64,000 bases of DNA from Bacteroides gallinarum DSM 18171 = JCM 13658 (GCF_000374365.1 NZ_KB894139.1:1-64000); one strand, 5' to 3'; counted from the first letter of the stretch, positions 24,577 to 33,594 are shown. Made by a program: numbers and translations. The notes: generated by a model not told the origin, from the sequence alone.

Positions 24577-25194
24577 ATGACAGCTCCCGAAATAGCAATC
24601 GTCGCTCCCAACACACTCACATCCCTGGGACTGCAGCACCTTCTGGAAGAGATTATCCCGACGGCTACTATCCGCGTGTTCCGTTCCTTCGCCGAGCTGA
24701 TGGACGACACGCCCGATATGTATGCCCATTACTTCATCGCTTCCCAGATATACTTCGAGCATACCGCATTCTTCCTTCCCCGCAAGCCCAAGACTATCGT
24801 ACTGGCAGGCGGCGACAACCAGCCCCAGCTATCGGGGGTGCCGACGCTGAACATCTACCAGGACGAAAAGAGCCTGATAAAAGACATCCTCCAACTGCAC
24901 CGGTACGGGCATCGCCACGGACACCCCGGCGGCAGGCAGCCGGAGGACGGCCATGCCGCCGCACACCTGCATGCAACTGCCGGCGACCACGACCTTTCCG
25001 CCCGCGAGATAGAAGTGCTGGTACTCATCACCAAAGGGCTCATCAACAAGGAGATTGCCGACAAGCTGAACATCAGCCTGACCACCGTCATCACCCACCG
25101 AAAGAATATCGTAGAGAAGTTGGGCATCAAGTCCGTATCCGGGCTGACAATCTATGCCGTGATGCACGGATACGTAGATGCAGACAGGATATGA
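24577..25194 (+). CDS. LuxR-type response regulator-like transcription factor
   Basis: A 205-residue DNA-binding protein. The C-terminal HTH (about 139-200) is classic: LSAREIEVLVLITKGLINKEIADKLNISLTTVITHRKNIVEKLG. The N-terminal 110 residues look like a receiver-type fold (EIAIVAPNTLTSLGLQHLL, KTIVLAGG), but the usual pair of acidic residues and the phospho-acceptor Asp are not evident (VAPN in place of VDDH), so phosphorylation is doubtful. A linker rich in His and Gly (GHRHGHPGGRQPEDGHAAAH) joins the two. It lies 96 bp upstream of a TonB receptor and is a candidate regulator of it. Confidence 0.85.
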   Translation: MTAPEIAIVAPNTLTSLGLQHLLEEIIPTATIRVFRSFAELMDDTPDMYAHYFIASQIYFEHTAFFLPRKPKTIVLAGGDNQPQLSGVPTLNIYQDEKSLIKDILQLHRYGHRHGHPGGRQPEDGHAAAHLHATAGDHDLSAREIEVLVLITKGLINKEIADKLNISLTTVITHRKNIVEKLGIKSVSGLTIYAVMHGYVDADRI

Positions 25195-25290
25195 ACAAGC
25201 GGTTTACCGCTTTCCTGCCATAATCCTCATAAATTAGGATTGTACGGACTGGAGATTTCGCGTTACTTTGCAGACGAAACAAAACCAGTT

Positions 25291-27765
25291 ATGAAACGAC
25301 CCGAAATCCTTATCCTGACGCTGATGCTTCTCGTATCCGGCAATGCGCTTGCAGACGACGTGGATACCCTGAAAGTAGTAGACGTAGAAGAAATCCTCGT
25401 TATCGCAGCCCCCAAGGAGAACCGCAAACTGCGCGAACAACCCGCAGCCGTTACCCTGCTTTCCCAGCAGGAGATGCAGGCAGCACAGGTAAACTCTATC
25501 AAGAACCTTACAGGCATCGTTCCCAATATGTTCATCCCCGACTACGGCTCGCGGCTGACCTCCGCCGTTTACATCCGCGGCATCGGCTCGCGCATCAACA
25601 CGCCTTCCGTGGGGCTGTATGTGGACAATATCCCCTACATCGACAAGTCTGCTTTCGACTTCGACTATTCCGACATCGAACGCATCGACGTATTGCGCGG
25701 CCCGCAAGGAACGCTGTATGGGCGCAATGCCATGGGCGGTCTGATTAAGATTCACACCAAATCCCCCTTCTCCTACCAGGGCACGGACTTCCGCATAGGG
25801 GCAGGCACGCACAATGCCTACCATACCTCGCTCACGCATTACCACCGCATGTCCGAGCGTTTCGCTTTCTCCGCCGGCGGCTTTTATGACTACGAAGGCG
25901 GCTTCTTCCGCAACGCGGCACTGGACAACAGGAAAATAGACAAAAGCCGGTCTGCCGGTGGGCGCATCCGCAGTATCTACCTGCCCTCGGAAAATTGGAA
26001 AGTGGACTTGAACGTGAGCTACGAATACAGCGACCAGGGCGGCTATCCGTACTATTATACCGGCAGTACAGACCCCGCCGGGCAAAGCGAGGAGATGAAA
26101 CCCTACATCGGCACTATCTCCAACAACCAGGAGAGTGGCTACCTCCGCAACCTGATGAACGCAGGGCTGAACCTCGAATACCAGGCGCAGCGCTTTACAC
26201 TGAGCGCCGTAACGGGTTACCAGTTCCTGAAAGACCGTATGTTCATCGACCAGGATTTTACGGCAGAAGATATCTATACGCTGGAACAAAAGCAACACAT
26301 CCATACCCTGAGCGAAGAAATCGTGATGAAAAGCAAAGCTACCGGCCGCTGGCAATGGACTACGGGCATCTCCGGCTTCTACCAATGGCTGAAAACCGAT
26401 GCCCCGGTAACGTTCAGGGAGGACGGCATGAGCATGCTGGAGCAGATGCTGGGCAGTGTCATCCCGTCCAGGATAGAAGTGGCTATGGCGCCCGGTATGG
26501 GGCTCGGCATATTGCCGTCCCTGCAACTCGGCGGCAATCGCCTGCTCATTAACGGCAATTTCGATACGCCGCTCCTCAACGGAGCACTGTTCCACCAGTC
26601 CACCTTCAGGGAGTTGTTCGGCGTAGCGGGATTGTCTTTCACCGCCGGGTTACGCCTGGACTACGAGAAAATGAAGATGAATTACGACTCGGGCACTGCC
26701 ATGGACTATGCAGTAGGCATCCGGGGAGAAATAACACGGGGCGGGCAGGTTATCAAGGAAATACCCATGATGCCCGAAACGGCGCTCACCGTACAGTCGC
26801 GCTACCAGGGTTTTATCGACAAGGACTACCTGCAACTGTTGCCGAAGTTCGCCCTTCAATACGACCTCAAGAACAACTTGGGCAACGTCTACGCAACCGT
26901 AAGCAAGGGTTACCGTTCGGGCGGATACAACATCCAGATGTTCTCCGACCTCTTGCAGTCCAGCCTGAAAAACGACATGATGCGGCAAACGAAAGAGGAA
27001 GTGTTGAAAGCCGTAGAAAGCTCCCCCGGCGCCTCTTATAAAGATTTTATCAGCGAGAAGTTCCCCGATGCCGGCGACAACCCGGATGCACGCTCCGCCA
27101 CCGAGTACAAACCGGAACAGACCTGGAATTATGAAGCCGGAGCCCACCTGAGTCTTTTCAACGGCCGGCTGCACGCCGATGCCGCATTCTTCTGGCTGGA
27201 AACACGCGACCAGCAAATCTCGCGCTTCGCGGGAGCGAGCGGCTTAGGACGCGAAACGGTCAATGCAGGCAAGAGCCGCAGCCTGGGAGCGGAACTCGCC
27301 CTGACCGCCGCCGTCACCACCGACTTCACACTGAATGCCAGCTACGGCTATACCTACGCCACCTTCAGGGATTACGCCACCAACGCCCGTGTAAACGGAC
27401 AACTGCAAGAGACGAGCTACAACGGCAATTACGTGCCCTTCGTCCCCAAGCACACACTGACCGCGGGCGGGCAATACACCTTCCGCATCGCTCCGGGATA
27501 TTGGCTGGAGCGTATCCGGGTGGATGCACGCTATACCGGTGCAGGCCGTATTTACTGGACGGAAGAAAATACTGTCAGCCAATCGTTTTATGGTACACTG
27601 AACGGGCGCATCAGCTTCCAGAAAGGTAACGGACAAATAGATTTCTGGGTACGTAATGCGCTGGACAAAGATTATGCCGCCTTTTACTTCGAAAGTATGG
27701 GCAACGGGTTCATGCAGAAAGGACGTCCCATTCAAGCAGGGATAGAGCTGCGGTGCAGATTTTAG
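25291..27765 (+). CDS. TonB-dependent outer-membrane receptor
   Basis: An 824-residue precursor starting MKRPEILILTLMLLVSGNALA, a signal peptide. The plug has EEILVIAAPKENRKLREQPAAVTLLS (TonB-box-like start then plug), AVYIRGIGSRINTPSVGLYVDNIPY and IDVLRGPQGTLYGRNAMGGLI; the barrel ends GIELRCRF with a terminal Phe. GPQGTLYGRNAMGG is the hallmark of siderophore/vitamin-type receptors, not of SusC, and no SusD partner follows. The cargo is unknown. The upstream regulator is the best hint of control. The ATG at 25291 is preferred over an earlier in-frame one, which overlaps the likely promoter (TTACTTTG near 25263). Confidence 0.92.
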   Translation: MKRPEILILTLMLLVSGNALADDVDTLKVVDVEEILVIAAPKENRKLREQPAAVTLLSQQEMQAAQVNSIKNLTGIVPNMFIPDYGSRLTSAVYIRGIGSRINTPSVGLYVDNIPYIDKSAFDFDYSDIERIDVLRGPQGTLYGRNAMGGLIKIHTKSPFSYQGTDFRIGAGTHNAYHTSLTHYHRMSERFAFSAGGFYDYEGGFFRNAALDNRKIDKSRSAGGRIRSIYLPSENWKVDLNVSYEYSDQGGYPYYYTGSTDPAGQSEEMKPYIGTISNNQESGYLRNLMNAGLNLEYQAQRFTLSAVTGYQFLKDRMFIDQDFTAEDIYTLEQKQHIHTLSEEIVMKSKATGRWQWTTGISGFYQWLKTDAPVTFREDGMSMLEQMLGSVIPSRIEVAMAPGMGLGILPSLQLGGNRLLINGNFDTPLLNGALFHQSTFRELFGVAGLSFTAGLRLDYEKMKMNYDSGTAMDYAVGIRGEITRGGQVIKEIPMMPETALTVQSRYQGFIDKDYLQLLPKFALQYDLKNNLGNVYATVSKGYRSGGYNIQMFSDLLQSSLKNDMMRQTKEEVLKAVESSPGASYKDFISEKFPDAGDNPDARSATEYKPEQTWNYEAGAHLSLFNGRLHADAAFFWLETRDQQISRFAGASGLGRETVNAGKSRSLGAELALTAAVTTDFTLNASYGYTYATFRDYATNARVNGQLQETSYNGNYVPFVPKHTLTAGGQYTFRIAPGYWLERIRVDARYTGAGRIYWTEENTVSQSFYGTLNGRISFQKGNGQIDFWVRNALDKDYAAFYFESMGNGFMQKGRPIQAGIELRCRF

Positions 27766-27836
27766 CAGGCGGGAACAACCGTTTTCAGCAAGCCTGCAAA
27801 CCAATCCGGTAAACTGCTTAACGCAAACAGATTACG

Positions 27837-27990
27837 TGTACCGAAGGAATGCCAGGCTTCGGTACACGAAATACCGGCCGTTGGTACGGGAAGTACCACA
27901 CTTTGGTATATGGAGTACCAACCCTCGGTATATGGAGTACCCGCTTTTGGAACATAGGATACCCGCCCTCGGAACGGGATATGCCAACCG
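27837..27990. repeat. 22-bp tandem palindrome array, seven units
   Basis: Seven consecutive 22-bp units begin at 27837, 27859, 27881, 27903, 27925, 27947 and 27969; good examples are TTGGTACGGGAAGTACCACA and TTGGTATATGGAGTACCAAC. Most contain GGTA...TACC arms around 7-8 bp, so each can form a small hairpin or protein-binding site. Non-coding, between the TonB receptor gene and the convergent zinc-ribbon gene. Same period as the array at 13490-13577 but a different palindrome. Confidence 0.88.
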
Positions 27991-28008
27991 CTAATAGCAA
28001 TGAAATAC

Positions 28009-29085
28009 TTATTCGTTGATTGCTCCGCAATGCGGGCAAACTCCTTTCGCTCCTATTTTCTGGCCGCAATTACCGCAACGATAGCGGGATGCCGCCAACG
28101 ACGAGCACAGTTTCTTGAAGAACACCCACACAAATACGGCAATAAACAGGTAGCCGATATATATATGGGTAGTCAATATAAAGAAGAAATAGCAGAAGAT
28201 ACAGCAAGAAGCCAGTCCCAACAGATAGAACACTGCCGCCGCCGGACTTAGCAGGCGGAACAAATCGTCGAGTACCGCCAGCAGAACAATGACAAACAGC
28301 CAAAGGCTCATAAGGAAAACAGAAAGCACGAACGGCACTTTAAACGGCGAAAGCGTAGGGTTGAAATAAAAATGCTGCCACGTTTCCGGTACAAATACCT
28401 GCATGGACTCGTACACGGTGGCGCTAAACGCCAGCAACAGGCATAACAACAGCGGATACACACTGTCTATATCGTTGAAACAGACCATTTGCAACTGTTT
28501 GCGCCGGAACGCACGAAACAGCCATGCCGCCACGAACAAGGCAAAGATAACGATGAAATAAGAGGCATGCGTATCGCTGAACAGGTAAATGGCCTGCGAG
28601 ATACTGTCCGTAGGCACAAAAGCCCGCATCATATCTTTTTCCCGAAGCCAGCCCTGCACTTCCTGGGAATGGGCGAGCTTTACCCATACGCTATCCACAC
28701 TATCTGCGGGGTGAATGGCAAACTCGGCAACCACCACCCTATCTCCTTTGTACAGCGTATTATAGCAATCCTTTACAGGCAGGCAGGCTATCGTAACGGA
28801 ATCATCCTGTACTTCCAGGTTCGTATTCCACGTATAATGGCGCTCGTACAGATAGGCCAGCGAGTCGCGGGTCTTTGCACTCAGCTTTTCATTTTCCAAG
28901 TCAGGGCGAGGATAATGGCAAGACGCAAGGACGAGGATAAGAAACAAGGCGTAAAGTATGAAGCGGGGGCAAAGGCAAAACCGGGAGTAAGGACGGAAAC
29001 AAGGGCGAGAGTGAGAGCGACAAAACACTCCCTGTGCAATGACCTCACGCTTGCGGTTGCCCATATTCGGTTCTTCCTTTTTCAT
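28009..29085 (-). CDS. Membrane protein with C-terminal zinc ribbon
   Basis: A 358-residue protein whose N-terminal hydrophobic segment (FILYALFLILVLASCHYPRP) looks like a lipoprotein signal or anchor with a lipobox-type Cys; it is preceded by an unusual Arg/Cys/Phe-rich stretch, so the true start may be internal. A soluble part (about 60-165) precedes at least four membrane helices (ASYFIVIFALFVAAWLF, YPLLLCLLLAFSATVY, VPFVLSVFLMSLWLFVIVLLAVL, AAVFYLLGLASCCIFCYFFFIL). The end is a four-Cys zinc ribbon, CGNCGQKIGAKGVCPHCG. Function unknown. It lies 35 bp after the U32 peptidase gene, probably in one transcript. Confidence 0.7.
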   Translation of the reverse strand: MKKEEPNMGNRKREVIAQGVFCRSHSRPCFRPYSRFCLCPRFILYALFLILVLASCHYPRPDLENEKLSAKTRDSLAYLYERHYTWNTNLEVQDDSVTIACLPVKDCYNTLYKGDRVVVAEFAIHPADSVDSVWVKLAHSQEVQGWLREKDMMRAFVPTDSISQAIYLFSDTHASYFIVIFALFVAAWLFRAFRRKQLQMVCFNDIDSVYPLLLCLLLAFSATVYESMQVFVPETWQHFYFNPTLSPFKVPFVLSVFLMSLWLFVIVLLAVLDDLFRLLSPAAAVFYLLGLASCCIFCYFFFILTTHIYIGYLFIAVFVWVFFKKLCSSLAASRYRCGNCGQKIGAKGVCPHCGAINE

Positions 29086-29120
29086 ATCTCACATTTCTGC
29101 TTATAATTAAGTAAATGAGT

Positions 29121-31007
29121 TTATACTTTAGGCTTTATACCGCATACTTCCCTCTTTTCTTCGCTCACTTTCATCTGGCAGTTTTTACAGTCGAAGGTAA
29201 GGCGGAAACGTTTGCCGTCCGTTCCTACCAGGTAATAAGGTTCCCGATACGGGGAATGCCCTTTCTGATGCGTAGGACACCACCCCATGCTGTAACGCAG
29301 GCAATGCTTGCAGAACATAAGTACGGCTTCCGGCACTGCCTGTTTTTCGTAAGCCGGTTCTATGGAAGCCACTCCATGTTCCGAGTAAAAACTGCGGGCA
29401 GCCGTATTCATCACATTGCCTAAGTAGGTAAGGGAGGTGACCGGGAAACGGTGGCGGGTGGGTTTCCACACATGCAGCTCACGACGGTAAGTAATACGGC
29501 GGGCAGCAACCAGCTTGTCTATCGCTTGGCGTCGCCAATCGGCTATCGCCGAGGCGGGTATGAACCAGTTCTGAGACAGCTTGATTGCAATGGCGGGAGC
29601 TGCTTCCGGAGAACTGTTCATTACCTCGAAAGGAGTATTCCCTAACTTACCAAGCTGGGTGCGCAGGTTTTCCTGTTGCGGAGTACGCGCAAGCTCTTTT
29701 GAATAGGGAAAGGATAGGGTGATGCGATTGTCGTCCTCGTCGGCAGCAGTCAGGGCAAAGCCCGAAGGGGTATCCGCCAATTCCCATTGAATGCCGATTT
29801 TGCGTTCGGCGGACTTACGGGCAAGGACACGCTCGAACTCCTGGTCGAAATTACGGTAAAGACGGGTACGGAGTTTGATGCGGGGAATATCGCCTGCCGG
29901 GTAGAGTTTGTTGCCGTCCGCACGGTTGATGCGGAAGCCTTGCAAACGCCCCTGCTCATCGAGAAAACAAACGCCGTCTCCGTTATGGAAGGGTTTCACT
30001 CCAGCTACGGTAAGGTAGTTGCCGCGTTGCTCTTTCATCGTTCCCATTTCTTCGCCCAGTGATTTCGGCGTATCGAAGGAGGCTATTTCCCGGTCGCGCC
30101 CCTGCAGGAAGTAACGGGTGAAGCCGCGGCTGAAACTCTTGTCCAACCGGGGTTCGAAATCAAAACGACAAGTGCCCGAGGAGGCGCGTACATACTCCTT
30201 GCGACGGGCAAAGACAGCATCCAGTTTCTTACGGTAGGCTGCGGTAACATTCTTCACGTAAGAAACGTCTTTCAACCGTCCTTCTATCTTCAGGGAAGAA
30301 GCGCCGGCATCCAACAGGGCTTCCAGCACTTCGCTCCGGTTCAGGTCTTTCAAAGAAAGCAGGTGCTTGTCGCGAACGATTGTCTTTCCGTCGGCATCTA
30401 CCAAACTGAACGGCAGACGGCAGAACTGGGCGCACTCTCCCCGGTTGGCGCTCCTGCCAAAGCATGCCTGGCTGACGTAGCACTGTCCGCTGTAGCTTAC
30501 GCAGAGCGCCCCGTGTACGAATACTTCCAGAGTCGTTTCCGGACAAGTTTCGTGTATATTGCGTATCTCCTGCAAGGAGAGCTCGCGTGCCAGCACCACC
30601 TGGCGAAAACCGGCATCCGCCAGGAAACGGACTTTCTCCGGCGTACGGTTATCCATTTGCGTGCTGCTGTGCAGGGGGATAGGCGGCAGGTTCAGGCGGG
30701 TAATGCCCATATCCTGCACTATCAGCGCATCCGCACCGATACGGTACAAATCCCAAATCATCTTTTCCGTATCGGGCAGCTCCTCTTCTTTCAGGATTGT
30801 ATTTACCGTGACATAGATGCGTACATTGTACAAATGGGCGTATTCCACCAGTTTTGCAATATCTTCCAGGGAGTTTACAGCCGCCGCACGCGCACCGAAT
30901 CTCGGTGCACCTATATACACCGCATCCGCACCGTGATTGACGGCTTCAATGCCGCATTCCAGGTTTCTGGCAGGAGCCAACAGTTCTATTTTCCGTTGCT
31001 TTATCAT
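29121..31007 (-). CDS. Peptidase U32 family protein (with C-terminal DUF3656-type region)
   Basis: A 628-residue cytoplasmic protein. The N-terminal half has the U32 pattern: ELLAPARNLECGIEAVNHGADAVYIG, YVTVNTILKEEE, VFVHGALCVSYSGQCYVS and the Cys motif NRGECAQFCRLPF; together with the Cys residues of MFCKHCLRY and CKNCQ near the end these could hold a metal or Fe-S cluster. Family members act in collagen breakdown or in tRNA/rRNA hydroxylation (TrhP, RlhA), and the latter kind of role is at least as plausible here as peptidase activity. Its ATG directly follows the solo CACAGAG copy. Confidence 0.88.
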   Translation of the reverse strand: MIKQRKIELLAPARNLECGIEAVNHGADAVYIGAPRFGARAAAVNSLEDIAKLVEYAHLYNVRIYVTVNTILKEEELPDTEKMIWDLYRIGADALIVQDMGITRLNLPPIPLHSSTQMDNRTPEKVRFLADAGFRQVVLARELSLQEIRNIHETCPETTLEVFVHGALCVSYSGQCYVSQACFGRSANRGECAQFCRLPFSLVDADGKTIVRDKHLLSLKDLNRSEVLEALLDAGASSLKIEGRLKDVSYVKNVTAAYRKKLDAVFARRKEYVRASSGTCRFDFEPRLDKSFSRGFTRYFLQGRDREIASFDTPKSLGEEMGTMKEQRGNYLTVAGVKPFHNGDGVCFLDEQGRLQGFRINRADGNKLYPAGDIPRIKLRTRLYRNFDQEFERVLARKSAERKIGIQWELADTPSGFALTAADEDDNRITLSFPYSKELARTPQQENLRTQLGKLGNTPFEVMNSSPEAAPAIAIKLSQNWFIPASAIADWRRQAIDKLVAARRITYRRELHVWKPTRHRFPVTSLTYLGNVMNTAARSFYSEHGVASIEPAYEKQAVPEAVLMFCKHCLRYSMGWCPTHQKGHSPYREPYYLVGTDGKRFRLTFDCKNCQMKVSEEKREVCGIKPKV

Positions 31008-31044
31008 ATTTCACCGCAGAGGGACGAAGCCCACAGAGTTTTCG
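31008..31044 (+). repeat. Solitary CACAGAG-type end
   Basis: ATTTCACCGCAGAGGGACGA then AGCCCACAGAGTTTTCGG matches the left end of the GxxExxY element. It occupies nearly the whole 43-bp gap between metA and the U32 peptidase gene. No inverted partner is present nearby. Confidence 0.65.
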
Positions 31045-31050
31045 GGTTTA

Positions 31051-31968
31051 TTACTTAATCTCCTCGATATTGAACGGGGTTTCCTGGTATACGAAGTAGT
31101 TCAGCCAGTTGGAGAACAACAGGTTGGCATGTGCCCGCCAGCGTACCAGCACGCCTTTGTCCGGGTCGTCGTCCACATAGTAATTACGGGGCATCCGGAT
31201 AGGCAGCCCTTTGCTTAAGTCGCGGCGGTACTCCGTATCCAGCGTCAGCGGCGAGTACTCGGAATGGCCGGTTACGAAAAATTCGCGTCCGTTGCGTGCC
31301 ATGACCATGTACACGCCTGCATCTTCCGACTCCGAAAGCAGTGTCAGTTCGGGAACTTTCAGAATGTCTTCCTTCCGTACTTCCGTATGGCGGCTATGGG
31401 GTACATAGAACACATCGTCGAAACCGCGGAAGATTGGATACAAAGGCTGCAACGTACGGTGCTCGAATATTCCGAACATCTTCGCATCCAACGAGTACTT
31501 GGGTATGCCGTAGTGGTGGTAGAGCCCGGCTTGTGCCGCCCAGCAGATATAAAGTGTGGAGGTGACGTGCGTACGTGCCCAATCGAAGATACCTGTTATC
31601 TCATCCCAATAGGTAACTTCCTCGAAGTCCATTTGCTCCACAGGTGCGCCGGTGATAATCATGCCGTCGTACTTCTCGTCGCGCATCTTGTCGAAGTCCG
31701 TATAAAAGGTTTTCATGTGCTCTATCGGAGTATTCTTGGAGGTATGGCTCTTGATTTTCATAAACGAAATCTCCACCTGCAACGGAGTATTGGACAGCAG
31801 GCGTATCAAATCGGTTTCCGTAGTAATCTTCAACGGCATCAGGTTCAATATGACAATCCGCAACGGACGGATGTCCTGCTGAGTGGCACGCGAATTATCG
31901 ATAACGAATATGTTTTCCTCTTTCAGCAGCTCTATCGCGGGAAGTTTATCGGGTAAATTTAAAGGCAT
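31051..31968 (-). CDS. metA: Homoserine O-acyltransferase, MetA family (probably acetyl-CoA-using)
   Basis: First committed step of methionine synthesis from homoserine. The 305-residue protein shows the family core: RIVILNLMPLKITTE, IITGAPVEQMDFEEVTYW, nucleophile Cys142 in LYICWAAQAG and the His/Glu of FVTGHSEY. Residue 111, reported to decide acyl-CoA choice, is Glu (GAPVEQ) where E. coli has Gly (GAPLGL), which predicts acetyl- rather than succinyl-CoA. The upstream region shows no recognisable SAM riboswitch. Confidence 0.95.
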   Translation of the reverse strand: MPLNLPDKLPAIELLKEENIFVIDNSRATQQDIRPLRIVILNLMPLKITTETDLIRLLSNTPLQVEISFMKIKSHTSKNTPIEHMKTFYTDFDKMRDEKYDGMIITGAPVEQMDFEEVTYWDEITGIFDWARTHVTSTLYICWAAQAGLYHHYGIPKYSLDAKMFGIFEHRTLQPLYPIFRGFDDVFYVPHSRHTEVRKEDILKVPELTLLSESEDAGVYMVMARNGREFFVTGHSEYSPLTLDTEYRRDLSKGLPIRMPRNYYVDDDPDKGVLVRWRAHANLLFSNWLNYFVYQETPFNIEEIK

Positions 31969-32363
31969 AAACTCTTTTCTATGGTTTAACTAATTACTGT
32001 CTACGATTTTAGCGTGTAAAGTTAGGTAAAAAATCAAAGTGCAATAAATAAATTACAGAAGTTTTTGCTGAATTAGGGCAGCTGACACGAAATGATTCGA
32101 TATAATTTCAATAAGTTCCTATCATTTTCTTCTTCCAAAACTTTCATTTACCGGATAGATAGTTGATTGAATTTAATATCGTATCCGTATGAATGCGGCA
32201 GCCTATCTTAGATTTTCACCGATTTGATATAACCGATTGAAGAGTAAATAATATCCTTTGCCGGAATTTCTGTATTCCGTCATTTTACAAATAGTTCATT
32301 GAAAAGGAGATAATCTTGTGGATTGTGCTACCTTTGTGACTGAAACTTAAAGCATCAATTATA
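31969..32363. other. Intergenic region between divergent metA and the KilA-N gene
   Basis: About 395 bp of AT-rich sequence. A possible metA promoter (CTAACTTTAC on the minus strand near 32021) and the -7 element of the KilA-N gene at 32329 are seen; a short CGGAAT/ATTCCG hairpin lies at 32262-32279. Nothing else is supported; no riboswitch was recognised. Confidence 0.5.
32329..32336 (+). promoter_or_regulatory. Promoter -7 element of the KilA-N gene
   Basis: TACCTTTG matches TAnnTTTG, 27 bp before the ATG at 32364; no -33 box at the right distance. Confidence 0.55.
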
Positions 32364-33182
32364 ATGGCGAAAATTACCGTTCAAAACACACAGATTACCA
32401 TTCTCAATTTTGAAGAACAAGATTATATATCTCTCACCGACATGGCTTCTGCCAAAGAAGGAGACAGCAGGGCGGCAGATGTAATTAAGAACTGGATAAG
32501 AAGTCGTTATACGATTGAATTTCTTGGCACATGGGAAGTCATCCATAATCCTAACTTTAAAGTGGTCGAATTCGACCACTTTAGAAAGAGTGCAGGACTA
32601 CCATCTTTTGTACTAAGTGCTTCCGAATGGATAGAACGTACTAATGCTATCGGTATCATCGTAAAAAAAGGTCGTTACGGCGGAACGTACGCCCATAAGG
32701 ATATTGCGTTTGAATTCGGTTCTGCAATCAGTGTACCCTTCAAGCTCTACCTTATCGAGGAATTTCAACGATTAAAGACTGAAGAACAGCGGCAACTCGG
32801 TTGGTCGGCAAAACGCGAACTGTCGAAAATCAACTATCGCATACATACTGATGCCATAAAACAAAACCTTATTCCAACGGAAGTCACCTCGGTACAGGCA
32901 GGGATTATTTATGCCAATGAAGCCGATGTGCTGAATGTAGCCATGTTCGGTATGACGGCAAGGCAATGGCGGGAAGCAAACCCTGAACTAAAAGGTAATA
33001 TTCGTGATTATGCCACTATCAACGAACTTATCTGCCTGTCGAACATGGAAAACCTGAATGCGGTGTTTATCGGACAGGGTATGACACAAAGAGAACGTCT
33101 CGTTAAGCTAAACCAAATAGCCATTCATCAAATGAGCATATTGGAAAGTGGCGATAATGCCGACCGTAAATTGTTGAAATAA
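32364..33182 (+). CDS. KilA-N domain protein
   Basis: A 272-residue soluble protein. The first 125 residues form a KilA-N DNA-binding domain as found in large DNA viruses, phages and Bacteroides: YISLTDMASAKEGDSRAADVIKNWIRSRYTIEFLGTWE, FVLSASEWIERTNAIGIIVKKGRYGGTYAHKDIAFEFGSAIS and PFKLYLIEEFQRLK. The remainder, ending MTQRERLVKLNQIAIHQMSIL, is shared by chromosomal Bacteroides members. Phage origin is likely but no other phage gene lies nearby; it may act as a regulator or in defence against phage. Codon use is more AT rich than in its neighbours. Confidence 0.88.
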   Translation: MAKITVQNTQITILNFEEQDYISLTDMASAKEGDSRAADVIKNWIRSRYTIEFLGTWEVIHNPNFKVVEFDHFRKSAGLPSFVLSASEWIERTNAIGIIVKKGRYGGTYAHKDIAFEFGSAISVPFKLYLIEEFQRLKTEEQRQLGWSAKRELSKINYRIHTDAIKQNLIPTEVTSVQAGIIYANEADVLNVAMFGMTARQWREANPELKGNIRDYATINELICLSNMENLNAVFIGQGMTQRERLVKLNQIAIHQMSILESGDNADRKLLK

Positions 33183-33594
33183 AGAATTATAAAATAAGAT
33201 TACGATTACACGGATAATTTTCGTGATATAGTTTATCCTGTTCACTGCTTTCTTTTACATAAAATAAGACCTTAAATGTACTTTGTATAGTCCACTCCTT
33301 CTTGAGGTTCCAAAATTTCAACTAATTCGCTACATATTGCCCAAATTTATAATTCCTCGTATGTGGTTATTTTAATTTGAGCGATTGTTTATGCGGTTAT
33401 TCCAAAGATTTAGTATACTTTTACACTCTTGTTTTATAGATATATAATAAGGAGAAGAAAAGATGCCAAATTATCAAGCGCGATAACTAAATAATAGGAA
33501 TCTGAAAGCGTTAGTAACTTTCTCATAACATTTGTGGTTCTGCCCAATCTAATATATCAATATGTAAACTTTTAAGTACGAACCAAAGACGAAG
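33183..33594. other. AT-rich gap, no gene seen
   Basis: About 410 bp without a credible ORF. Near the left end GATTACGATTACACGGATAA resembles degenerate ACGGATT repeats seen at 39672. A weak -7-like TACTTTTA lies near 33416. No terminator with a T run and no structured RNA could be recognised. Confidence 0.5.

Noticed and set aside
25291..27765. SusC-type glycan receptor with a polysaccharide locus
   Set aside because: No SusD-like gene, no glycoside hydrolase and no SusC N-terminal domain are present; plug motifs are those of siderophore/vitamin receptors.
27837..27990. CRISPR array
   Set aside because: Repeats follow each other without unique 30-bp spacers, the 22-bp units themselves vary, and no cas gene is present. 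The same argument excludes the arrays at 10495, 13490 and 20346.
28009..29085. Membrane-bound ubiquitin-type or RING protein from its Cys pairs
   Set aside because: Only four Cys with CxxC spacing occur, which fits a simple zinc ribbon and not a RING cross-brace.
31969..32100. SAM riboswitch upstream of metA
   Set aside because: None of the conserved SAM-I or SAM-II core sequences could be found in the leader; only AT-rich unstructured sequence is seen.
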